Assembly: GCA_002423425.1 (NCBI GenBank)
Contig: DIWC01000047.1
Location: 1 to 9,935 of the forward strand
Direction of reading: 5' to 3'
Source: Peptococcaceae bacterium UBA6116
GTDB lineage: Bacteria; Bacillota; Desulfitobacteriia; Desulfitobacteriales; Syntrophobotulaceae
DNA length: 9,935 bases
In this document: in pieces, positions 1 to 5,674 of the stretch
Position numbering within the stretch: position 1 is the first letter of the stretch
Layout of the letters: each line of letters begins with the position of its first letter
Position numbers and translations under genes: made by a program
The notes under the pieces: model-generated
Databases searched by the model: none
The model's input: only the letters and a program-made list of their open reading frames with translations
Told to the model about the DNA's origin: nothing

Positions 1-104
1 TTAGCCATTGCTAATTCCCCCAAACTTATGTTCCTTAACTCAATTCTACCAAACATACGTTTGTTGGGCAAGAGGTTACTGATTAAAAGACATAATCATT
101 ATAA

Positions 105-404
105 TTTTTATTAAAATTGGTTGTCTATCTTGGAAAACATCCATCTTCTAAACTCGAAGCGATGCTGCGTCTGGGTCAAATTACTGTAAAGGAGATCGCC
201 GACATTAGCTACATTATTAAAAATGATCCACCGGATTGGGAAGATATCCAAATGTAATGCCGTGCCTACAACAGAATAAAAACATCCTTGTTTGACTACG
301 CAACTGATTTAAACCGTCCATTTCTTAATCAAGCTAAGGTTGTGGATACAATTCAGGAACTTTGGTAAGAAACGCCCGGAGAAGGTGATAACACGAGCAA
401 ATAA
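105..404 (+). pseudogene. Unrecognised coding relic with two in-frame stops
   Basis: One frame on the plus strand reads as plausible protein for about 99 codons, interrupted only by TAA at 255-257 and 366-368. It ends at a third TAA (402-404). The composition is protein-like (segments such as LEAMLRLGQITVKEIADI and FLNQAKVVDTIQELW), and the same frame continues sensibly across both stops. Each TAA is one C-to-T change from CAA (Gln), so simple nonsense mutation is a likely origin. There is no convincing start codon or ribosome site near the 5' end: the frame opens after a stop at 102-104 and only a TTG at 117 is available. I do not recognise the family. It may be chance, but the extent of sensible sequence around the stops argues for a decayed gene. 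Confidence 0.35.
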
Positions 405-415
405 ATTTGTTATAT

Positions 416-643
416 TCATGTCAATCCTGAGGTGACTGAATTGCTCCGGATTAGCATGTCGGTTTTCCGGCGGATACCCTGCCGGAATTGACCGGACTTA
501 CGTACAAAATCAAGTGGCTCTGCCAAACAGGTACAATCACGCGCGGTTCCCAGTTCCGGACTGGCGGTTTCCATATCCCCGGAATTGCGGTTTCGCCACA
601 CAAGAATATTCATCTTTAATTTCTGATTGGATGAACGTGGCAT
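416..643 (-). pseudogene. Truncated regulator start (possible WYL-type) running into unrelated sequence
   Basis: A minus-strand frame starts with ATG at 641-643 behind a good ribosome site (AAGAGG, complement of 651-656), so this start is preferred over the upstream in-frame ATG at 682. The first residues, MPRSSNQKLK, resemble the start of clostridial HTH/WYL-domain transcription regulators. The usual hydrophobic helix and winged-helix sequence does not follow. The remaining roughly 65 codons are rich in Arg, Ser, Thr and Gly, match no domain I recognise, and lie over the CCGGA-rich repeat stretch. The simplest reading is a regulator gene cut off after about ten codons by another element. The family assignment rests on very few residues and is an inference. 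Confidence 0.3.
441..593. repeat. Cluster of imperfect CCGGA-type repeats, possible insertion-sequence end
   Basis: Several related short motifs occur within about 150 bases. CCGGACTGGCGGTTT (556-570) and CCGGAATTGCGGTTT (579-593) differ at two positions and start 23 bases apart. CCGGAATTGACCGG lies at 482-495, and CCGGAT and CCGGCGGAT lie at 446-451 and about 468-476. The block begins near TGTCGG (457-462). Multiple roughly 20-bp repeats next to a TGT terminus are a known feature of IS21-like and Tn7-like transposon ends, so a relic end is possible. No transposase lies here and no target duplication was identified. Confidence 0.3.
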
Positions 644-790
644 TGTATAACCTCTTAAAATAATTGATTCTACTAAACACATTTAATTATTCTTCTATTG
701 TTTATTTAATTTTCCTGCAAATTCCATAGATTTCTGCAATTTAGTAACAGATACACTACAATTATGTATTCTTTTCGGTTATGAGAAGAT

Positions 791-825
791 CATGACTCTC
801 TTCTGGTTTTCAGAAAAGAGTCATG
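791..825. terminator. Strong inverted repeat, terminator-like
   Basis: Arms CATGACTCTCTTCTG (791-805) and CAGAAAAGAGTCATG (811-825) surround a 5-nt loop. They are complementary except for one position, which becomes a G-U pair in minus-strand RNA, giving a continuous 15-bp stem there. It lies just downstream of the FxLYD remnant on the minus strand, where a terminator for that gene would be expected. There is no clear U-tract after the stem on either strand, so it could instead be another kind of hairpin or a recombination site. Confidence 0.45.
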
Positions 826-850
826 CATAAATGTATTTATCTTACATGAA

Positions 851-1048
851 TTAATAAGCATCAACACTAACAAATTTATATGATGCTACCTCGTTGCTCT
901 CACCGCCCATCCCCATCACCTTGAATTTCCACGTACCACCAGGTTCAAAGTTATTGACATTTGCCAGAGCAGTACCGATCTGATTTCCTTTAGAATCGTA
1001 TAGGTTAGTGGAAAGTAATTGGTCTTCTACTCGTTTTTTGAATTTATG
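851..1048 (-). pseudogene. 3' fragment of an FxLYD-domain protein gene
   Basis: This minus-strand frame of 65 codons ends in TAA (851-853) and is blocked upstream by TAG (1049-1051). It reads NLYDSKGNQIGTALANVNNF, then EPGGTWKFKVMG and a short C-terminal tail. This is the characteristic second half of an FxLYD domain, an extracellular beta-sandwich found in secreted or lipoprotein-type Firmicutes proteins. The signal peptide and first half of the domain are missing. No start codon with a ribosome site precedes the fragment, so it is very unlikely to be expressed as a protein. A long hairpin (791-825) lies about 25 bases beyond the stop. Confidence 0.7.
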
Positions 1049-1121
1049 CTAATTTCTTGCTTGTATGGCTTTGATAAATTTGCTTTTTTTATGGATACTT
1101 ACCAAATTCAAAATGGAATCC

Positions 1122-1724
1122 TTAAGTTTTAAAGTTATTTTTTTTGCTTCTAATATCCATAACCGCCTCATTTACAATACAAAACATATTTTCAACCCCG
1201 TCTTTCGTGGCTTCAAAGCTAAAAGCATTATCTCTTGAAATTCCAATACTATCGGCTTCTCTTTCTGTATCAATGTTGGCCCCAAGGAAAATGAACTCCC
1301 AACAATACTTCTCCTGTTGGTGTTTTATAAGTTCCTTCACTTTTTCATAAGTAAATTCTCGACTGGCGTTTTCCAGCCCGTCTGTAGTGATGACAAAGAT
1401 TACTTTTGCAGGTTTTTTATCTTCCATAGTTTTTGATAGCCTTTGTCCCACATCAAGAATGGTTTTTCCTACAGCATCAAGAAGTGCAGTACTTCCCCTG
1501 ACATAGTATTCATTGTTTGTTAGCTTTACTTTACCGGCATTAACTCCGTTCCATAATATTTCATACTTGTCATCAAAAAGCACCGCTGTCAGTATTGTTT
1601 CTCCTTCGAGTTGACTCTGTCTTTCAATAAAGGCATTAAATCCTCCAATTGTATCGCTTTCCAGCCCTCCCATCGATCCGCTCCTATCAAGCAAGAAAAT
1701 AATTTCTGTTAAATTCATTTTCAT
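1122..1724 (-). CDS. von Willebrand factor A (vWA) domain protein
   Basis: This is a single-domain vWA protein of about 200 residues with no signal peptide, so probably cytoplasmic. The metal-ion-dependent adhesion site looks complete: DRSGSMGG (DxSxS) near the N-terminus, the threonine in RGSTALLDAV in the middle, and the aspartate in TTDGLENAS. The alternating hydrophobic strands of the Rossmann-like fold are visible, including VIFVITTDG and WEFIFLGANID. Three starts are possible at the 5' end. The ATG at 1722-1724 (MKMNLTE) is preferred because an AAGG ribosome site (1734-1737) lies 9 bases upstream, whereas it abuts the ATG at 1731-1733. The gene is transcribed divergently from the HTH-like gene at 1822. 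Cytoplasmic vWA proteins often serve as metal-dependent protein-binding modules with a partner; the partner here is not known. Confidence 0.9.
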   Translation of the reverse strand: MKMNLTEIIFLLDRSGSMGGLESDTIGGFNAFIERQSQLEGETILTAVLFDDKYEILWNGVNAGKVKLTNNEYYVRGSTALLDAVGKTILDVGQRLSKTMEDKKPAKVIFVITTDGLENASREFTYEKVKELIKHQQEKYCWEFIFLGANIDTEREADSIGISRDNAFSFEATKDGVENMFCIVNEAVMDIRSKKNNFKT

Positions 1725-1750
1725 ATACATCATCCTTTAAATTTATTCGA

Positions 1751-1759
1751 TGATATAAT
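1751..1759 (+). promoter_or_regulatory. Extended -10 promoter for the HTH-like gene
   Basis: TGATATAAT contains a consensus TATAAT at 1754-1759 preceded by TGn, the extended -10 motif of sigma-A promoters. No good -35 hexamer is present at the right distance, which extended -10 promoters tolerate. Transcription would begin near 1766, leaving a leader of roughly 55 bases before the ATG at 1822. Confidence 0.5.
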
Positions 1760-1784
1760 AGTAGCTAAGTTTATCCTTTATTTG

Positions 1785-1801
1785 GTCGCTTAACAGGCGA
1801 C
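1785..1801. promoter_or_regulatory. Inverted repeat GTCGC-n7-GCGAC between divergent genes
   Basis: GTCGC (1785-1789) and GCGAC (1797-1801) form a perfect 5-bp inverted repeat around a 7-base spacer. It lies in the presumed leader of the plus-strand HTH-like gene, ending only a few bases before its G-rich ribosome site. It could be an operator for the encoded DNA-binding-like protein or a small RNA hairpin that affects translation. The arms are short, so chance cannot be excluded. Confidence 0.35.
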
Positions 1802-1821
1802 ATTTGTGGGGGGCTACCAAA

Positions 1822-2334
1822 ATGCTTAATGAAATAATGCTTGTTGAATTACGTGAATACTTAGATAAATACACCATTAACCTTACTCATGATTTAACTG
1901 TTCAAGAAACTACAGGTTATTTAAAGACTGTTTCCACAGATACAACAATTCGGGAAAGTGAGTTAGAACATTTCATTAAGAAAACCCGGAAAAAAGCATT
2001 TAGCCAGTTACTGTTTAGCTTCATAGATAAGAAAGAAGTTTGTGAAACTGATGTTTATAAAAAAGCGGGAATTGACCGCAGGCACTTTTCAAAAATACGA
2101 TCAGCCAATTACCGGATCGGGAAGAATACTGTCATTTCCTTAGTCCTTGCTCTTAAATTAAATAAAAAGGAAGCAGAAGAACTTTTAAACGCTGCCGGTT
2201 ACTCTCTGTCTGATAGCGATACATTCGATCTGATTATTCAATACTTTCTTGAGAAAAAAATTTATGACATTCTAACGGTAAACCAGGCTTTAGATTATTT
2301 CAGCTTAAAGCCACTTTCTGTGATTCTTGAATAA
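1822..2334 (+). CDS. Small helix-turn-helix-like protein paired with the vWA gene
   Basis: The protein has about 170 residues. The start is set at ATG 1822 (MLNEIMLVEL), which has a GGGGGG ribosome site about 8 bases upstream; the in-frame TTG at 1804 would lie before that site. The C-terminal two thirds, from about residue 70, resemble an Xre-like fold seen in many Firmicutes proteins, sometimes as a C-terminal extension of macro-domain proteins. Visible landmarks are FSQLLFSFIDKKEV, DVYKKAGIDRRHFSKIRS (a probable turn and recognition helix), a basic stretch leading to NTVISLVLALKL, KEAEELLNAAGYSL, then FDLIIQYFLEKKIYDI. The N-terminal 60 residues are predicted helical and unrecognised. It is divergent from the vWA gene and probably shares its control region. 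A regulatory or targeting role next to vWA is an inference from gene order. Confidence 0.8.
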   Translation: MLNEIMLVELREYLDKYTINLTHDLTVQETTGYLKTVSTDTTIRESELEHFIKKTRKKAFSQLLFSFIDKKEVCETDVYKKAGIDRRHFSKIRSANYRIGKNTVISLVLALKLNKKEAEELLNAAGYSLSDSDTFDLIIQYFLEKKIYDILTVNQALDYFSLKPLSVILE

Positions 2335-2339
2335 ATATA

Positions 2340-2438
2340 TTAGTTAAATATAAAGACCGTTTTCTGGTTGTAGGCGTGCTGGAGCAGATAAGGCGACTTT
2401 TCATTCACCAATCTATTGGGTATCTTTGTAGTCGTCAT
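2340..2438 (-). pseudogene. yyaL: First 32 codons of a yyaL-like (DUF255) gene
   Basis: Behind a strong ribosome site (GGGAGGTGA, complement of 2444-2452) an ATG at 2436-2438 opens MTTTKIPNRLVNEKSPYLLQ followed by HAYNQ. This is the hallmark N-terminus of the YyaL/SSP411 family, thioredoxin-fold proteins of about 650-700 residues in which this stretch continues into a PVDWYPW-type motif. Here the match stops after HAYNQ, eight more codons follow, and TAA (2340-2342) ends the frame. The rest of the gene is gone. Its 3' end abuts the stop of the HTH-like gene, so the deletion or rearrangement junction lies between the two. Confidence 0.75.
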
Positions 2439-2536
2439 GGCAATCACCTCCCTTAATCTATTTTTGTTTTAGTATCACCATATACGAAATAAATAAGCAC
2501 CGCTTTTGGCAGTACTTCATGAAATTTCTATTATTC

Positions 2537-3309
2537 TTAATCAATCACGTCTTCCCCAATGGCTTTTAACACAACAATTATATCTTCAAAATTGATTTCT
2601 TTGGCATAGTTGTATTCTTTTTTATACTTTTCCCACATTTTCTGCAATACTATATTGTTTTCAATCGTATTGATAATTTCATTTTTGTTTGAGATAACGG
2701 TAAGTGAATTCCTGTGAGTTGCTGTTGCCTGTAATGCCATTTTAAAATGCTCTTTATTAAAGGGCTGTGTTTTTTTCAGAATATAAATATCGTAATAATC
2801 CCTTGGTCGAGTATTGAAAACCCCCCGCTTTAATATTGTCTCATATTTCTCTGCTAAGACTGTTTCAATATTATATGCCCATATCTCAATACTTCTGTCT
2901 TCGAAAATCATTTTGAAGCTATACAAGATTTTTTTTGGCGTGATAGCATCTCCGATCGTTATGTCTATTTGCATAGGAGTAATGAATGATTGTTTCCAGA
3001 ACACCTTCAATGCTCACCCTATAGCCACCGTATTCATCATCGTCTCGAATTGGGACAATCCCCTTAAAAGAGAACTGAACGTCATCGTCAATTGGCACTG
3101 AACAAATCTCTGAAATTGCTTTTTTAAGTTTTTCTTGATCAAGCGGATACCCTCTTATTGTCGCGTCCATATCCATTGTGGAACGACTGTCTATGCCAAC
3201 AATTGCCGCAATCAACATTCCGCCTTTTAATAAATCTGTCCTTGTAATCCGATTTAGAAATACGTTCTAAAAAACGCTCAAACATATAGTTCTGTAAAAT
3301 TACTTGGGA
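2537..3309 (-). pseudogene. AbiEii/AbiGii-type nucleotidyltransferase toxin, frameshifted
   Basis: Three minus-strand frames together give one protein of the AbiEii family, the toxin of type IV toxin-antitoxin (AbiE) systems, which is a nucleotidyltransferase-fold enzyme. Frame one (about 3309-3232) reads VILQNYMFERFLERISKSDY. Frame two (about 3226-3000) reads LLKGGMLIAAIVGIDSR followed by STMDMDATIRG, the GG/DxD nucleotidyltransferase core. Frame three (about 2995-2537) reads TPMQIDITIGDAITPKKI, then the middle and C-terminal part including ETILKRGVFNTRPRDYYDIY. The first shift lies near 3224-3234 and the second near 2980-3000. The extreme N-terminus is missing because of the fusion with the antitoxin remnant upstream. 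The catalytic residues remain readable but not in one frame, so this is a dead toxin gene. Confidence 0.85.
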
Positions 3310-3388
3310 TGTTTAATCTTTTTAAATCAGAGGTGAAAAGAATTCCATTGTCTTCTAATATTTTTAGGATCTTATCCAAATTATTCAT
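3278..3388 (-). pseudogene. N-terminal fragment of an AbiEi-type antitoxin, deletion-fused to the toxin
   Basis: ATG at 3386-3388 follows an AAAGG ribosome site and a strong promoter. It opens MNNLDKILKILEDNGILFTS followed by DLKRLNIP. This is the winged-helix N-terminus of AbiEi-family antitoxins, which are normally close to 200 residues and repress their own operon. After about 28 codons the antitoxin match ends. The next bases encode the start of the AbiEii toxin in a shifted frame, and the antitoxin frame stops at TGA (3278-3280). A single deletion removing most of the antitoxin and the first toxin codons would explain the junction near 3305-3311. Only part of the DNA-binding domain could still be made. 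Confidence 0.7.
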
Positions 3389-3408
3389 AACGATCACTAC
3401 CTTTTACG

Positions 3409-3442
3409 AATATACCAATATTATAACCAATATTAGTATATT
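3409..3442. promoter_or_regulatory. Operator candidate: 14-bp inverted repeat over the abiE promoter
   Basis: AATATACCAATATT (3409-3422) and AATATTAGTATATT (3429-3442) are inverted repeats with one mismatch and a 6-base centre. The repeat covers the -10 hexamer and most of the spacer of the promoter read toward the AbiEi remnant. AbiEi antitoxins are known to autorepress by binding inverted repeats in their promoter, which fits this position. The arms are purely AT-rich, but the near-perfect 14-bp match is unlikely to be chance. Confidence 0.6.
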
Positions 3443-3448
3443 TGTAAA
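3413..3448 (-). promoter_or_regulatory. Sigma-A promoter of the abiE locus
   Basis: On the minus strand, TTTACA (complement of 3443-3448) and TATAAT (complement of 3420-3425) are separated by exactly 17 bases. This is a near-consensus sigma-A promoter. Transcription would start near 3413, about 25 bases before the antitoxin ATG. Confidence 0.7.
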
Positions 3449-3490
3449 AACAGTGTCCTGTTTTTTTAGCAAAATTATTTTGACATTCAA

Positions 3491-4543
3491 TCAGTTCGCT
3501 ATATCGATACTCTTTATTAGTTCATTGGCAATATTGGAGCTTTCCAGCCGCATGATACTTTCTTCAGCACTGCCAAAACTCAATAAATTAATACTGCCGT
3601 ACCAGACAACTCTTTGATCGATAACCGCAAACTTCTGATGTATTTTCGATTTATATGCTATCCTAACACAAGCGCCTTTCAACATTTCCATAGTGCCTTG
3701 CAACGCAACCGTATCCCTGTCCTTGAAATCCTTGGCTGGTCTGGTTACTCCAATGACTTTGACATTATTTCCTATTGCTACCGTCAGATTTTGCAGCATC
3801 TGCAAACTGCGCTTCCGGGTAACAAATGGGCTAACGATCAGTATTTCTCTTGAGGCATTAACGATGTCATTCATATATACGGGTAAAAAGTTGCTCTTAT
3901 CAAAAATAATGTCAGTTGATTCTATTGCCACACTCCCGCCTTTTGTTTTATAGCCGATGGTGGCATAGCCGTTCAGCCGTTTATGATACATTTTTTCCAA
4001 CATCCTAACATGGATATCCACATAATCATAGATTTGGACTTCGCTTTTATTTCCAAACAAACGATGAAGCCTGCCTACATATTGTTGCAAAGTCCCTTTC
4101 CATGATATCGGCATCGCTAAGAATAATGTGTCCAGGCGTGGTTCGTCAAACCCTTCCCCGATATATTTTCCTGTAGCCACTAAAGTTAAATTTTTATCAC
4201 TAGGCGTTTCAGCGATTCGATCCATCATTTCTTTGGTCTCTTTGCCTCCCATGCCACCCCTTAAACGTACCACTTCGGGGATTTTCTCACTTAGCTTTTT
4301 GGCCGGCAATTCAACATGAGCCGTTCTTTCAGTTAGAACAACGCAGTTTCTCCTATTTTCATTGCTTTTTACCACGTCATCAACAATCTGTTGGTTCCGA
4401 AGCTCGTTCACGACGATTTCGGAATACATATCCTGAATCGAGACATCGTTCTCCTCTTTATCCAGAGGAATCCTTAAAGATGTAAATTTGGGTAAAATAT
4501 AATGGTCAAATAGTCTTCTCTCAGCCAGTTTTTTTCGCATCAT
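3491..4543 (-). CDS. C-terminal part of an SF2 helicase with PLD-like nuclease domain (truncated)
   Basis: This 350-codon frame encodes the second RecA-like lobe of a superfamily 2 helicase, then a phospholipase-D-like domain. Helicase signatures are CVVLTERTAHVE (residues 67-78, motif IV region), TGKYIGEGFD (124-133, motif V) and QQYVGRLHR (153-161, motif VI with its arginine finger). The PLD-like half has IHQKFAVID (301-309, HxKxxxxD) followed by GSIN (316-319). The order matches the C-terminal half of large DEAD/DEAH proteins linked to TOTE-type conflict systems, which are normally near 1,000 residues and carry further N-terminal domains. Walker A and B (motifs I and II) are absent, so this piece cannot hydrolyse ATP. 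The apparent start ATG overlaps an AAGG and directly abuts the GC-rich mob segment, so the 5' end is a truncation, not a true start. Only one HxK motif is present, so nuclease activity would need dimerisation. Confidence 0.8.
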   Translation of the reverse strand: MMRKKLAERRLFDHYILPKFTSLRIPLDKEENDVSIQDMYSEIVVNELRNQQIVDDVVKSNENRRNCVVLTERTAHVELPAKKLSEKIPEVVRLRGGMGGKETKEMMDRIAETPSDKNLTLVATGKYIGEGFDEPRLDTLFLAMPISWKGTLQQYVGRLHRLFGNKSEVQIYDYVDIHVRMLEKMYHKRLNGYATIGYKTKGGSVAIESTDIIFDKSNFLPVYMNDIVNASREILIVSPFVTRKRSLQMLQNLTVAIGNNVKVIGVTRPAKDFKDRDTVALQGTMEMLKGACVRIAYKSKIHQKFAVIDQRVVWYGSINLLSFGSAEESIMRLESSNIANELIKSIDIAN

Positions 4544-4595
4544 CCTTGTTCAGAGACTGGTCCTCCTGCCGTTCCTTCTGCAGTACCCACTGCGC

Positions 4596-5405
4596 TCACT
4601 CCGTCTCAAGGCGATACACAGATTCATTCTCCCTGAAAATTTTAAGCTGATCATCGTAGGGTTTGAGCTTTGACTCAAAGGCGTTGATCCGCGGATACCA
4701 GTCCATCAGCAGCTTCAGCACTTTTTCTTTCTGCTTACCGGCATTGAACGTGCCGATGCTTTCAATCTCAGTGCGAATCTCGGTCATCTCGTCGGTCAGG
4801 CGGTGAGCCTGCTTGTAAAGCCAGGTTGGAATGTGCTTCCGCTTGGTTGCGGCGGCGGCTTGGCCGCGCTCCAGCTCCGGAAATTCTGCCGACATGTGAT
4901 CGTGAAATTTATCCTGCCACTCCACCAATTTGTCCCGCCCGCCGATGACCTCCTTTGCGGAAAGCCGCTTATCTTTCGTCAGCGGCACGAAGCATATGTG
5001 CATATGCTGGTTGTGCTCATCCATGTGAACCACGGCGGAGAAAATGTTTTCTGCGCCAACCTCGCGTTTCAAAAATTCCAGCGCATGCTCAAAATAAAAC
5101 CGTACCCGATCCTCTGGCAGCCCGGCAAGGAACTCCGGCGTCGCGGTAATGATTGTGTCGATGAACTTCACACTGTCCTTGCGCGCCTTCAATTTTGGAT
5201 TTTCTTTCTGCGCTTTTTCAATACGGGTTTGAATCTCGCCGTAGTATTGCAGGCGCGGTTTGATCAAGTGGTAGTTGAGGCACGAACGCTCGCGGTCAAT
5301 GCCGGGATTGCTGCCGTAGCGTTCCTTCTTCCGCTCGTGATGCTTTTCGATGGCGGTCGCGGGGCCGCCCTTTCGTTTTTCAAATCGCATAATCGCGCAG
5401 GGCAT
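4596..5405 (-). CDS. MobV-type relaxase (plasmid recombination/mobilisation protein)
   Basis: This is a Pre/Mob superfamily relaxase, which nicks one strand at an origin of transfer so that a small plasmid or element can be mobilised by a helper. ATG 5403-5405 (MPCAIMRFEKRKGG) is chosen because AAGGAG (complement of 5415-5420) lies 9 bases upstream; a longer in-frame opening to 5537 lacks this. Family marks are KHHERKKERYGSNPGID (21-37), where His22 aligns with the nucleophile established for MobM of pMV158, LNYHLIKP (43-50), RKDSVKFIDTIITATPEF (75-92) and the metal-binding HMDEHNQHMHICFVPLT (127-143). At 269 residues it is shorter than most MobV proteins. The frame reads on as plausible coiled-coil sequence past its TGA to about 4519, so the tail may be truncated. 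The sequence is GC-richer than its left neighbours, a sign of transfer. Confidence 0.9.
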   Translation of the reverse strand: MPCAIMRFEKRKGGPATAIEKHHERKKERYGSNPGIDRERSCLNYHLIKPRLQYYGEIQTRIEKAQKENPKLKARKDSVKFIDTIITATPEFLAGLPEDRVRFYFEHALEFLKREVGAENIFSAVVHMDEHNQHMHICFVPLTKDKRLSAKEVIGGRDKLVEWQDKFHDHMSAEFPELERGQAAAATKRKHIPTWLYKQAHRLTDEMTEIRTEIESIGTFNAGKQKEKVLKLLMDWYPRINAFESKLKPYDDQLKIFRENESVYRLETE

Positions 5406-5484
5406 AAATAAGAACTCCTTTCCATTCAACGATGCTGGGATATAATCGTCAGCTTTTTTCACATACCACCCGCCAAAATGAAAA

Positions 5485-5497
5485 CGCGCCCGGCGCG
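5485..5497. other. GC-rich palindrome upstream of mob, oriT candidate
   Basis: CGCGCC (5485-5490) and GGCGCG (5492-5497) form a perfect 6-bp inverted repeat around one base, about 80 bases upstream of the relaxase start. MobV elements usually carry the origin of transfer just upstream of mob, so the stretch 5406-5560 is the natural place to look. The sequence does not obviously match the pMV158 oriT, and no nick site can be assigned. Confidence 0.25.
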
Positions 5498-5561
5498 GGA
5501 CGCGGGATGGTGGACGAGGGCTGCAAAACCGTAACAACGGAGCATCTCTTTTCTGTTTGCA

Positions 5562-5593
5562 TAAAAACAGCGCCTGCGATTTCTCGCAGACGC
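5562..5593 (-). terminator. Rho-independent terminator of the AAA ATPase gene
   Basis: In minus-strand RNA, GCGTCTGCGA (complement of 5584-5593) pairs over 10 bp with TCGCAGGCGC (complement of 5570-5579), with one G-U pair and a GAAA tetraloop. TGTTTTTAT follows. Stem, stable loop and U-tract fit an intrinsic terminator about 80 bases downstream of the ATPase stop codon. It separates that gene from mob. Confidence 0.8.
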
Positions 5594-5602
5594 TTTAAAC
5601 GT

Positions 5603-5641
5603 ATCATGATTTTGACATGATCCAAGACTCAAAGAGAGTCT
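5603..5641. repeat. Two small adjacent hairpins downstream of the AAA ATPase gene
   Basis: ATCATG (5603-5608) pairs with CATGAT (5616-5621), and AGACTC (5625-5630) pairs with GAGTCT (5636-5641). Both have 6-bp perfect arms and short loops. They sit between the ATPase stop and its terminator, and may be extra RNA 3'-end structure or recognition sites of the mobile segment. Confidence 0.3.
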
Positions 5642-5674
5642 CCGTTTCTTGTTGCAGTGTGGTACCGGATACGA

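Noticed and set aside
1..91. Partial minus-strand frame leaving the left edge (LLPNKRMFGRIELRNISLGE)
   Set aside because: It is under 30 codons, has no ribosome site at its ATG and matches no family I know, so it cannot be supported from this window alone.
2814..3101. Plus-strand frame across the AbiEii remnant
   Set aside because: The opposite strand shows a recognisable nucleotidyltransferase sequence across its frameshifts, so this frame is accidental.
4803..5411. Long plus-strand frame of 202 codons inside the mob gene
   Set aside because: It is the antisense shadow of the relaxase, has no ribosome site and shows no known domain.
5406..5537. Longer start for the relaxase at 5537
   Set aside because: The extension has no ribosome site and does not resemble MobV N-termini, while the ATG at 5405 has an AAGGAG and starts the conserved domain.
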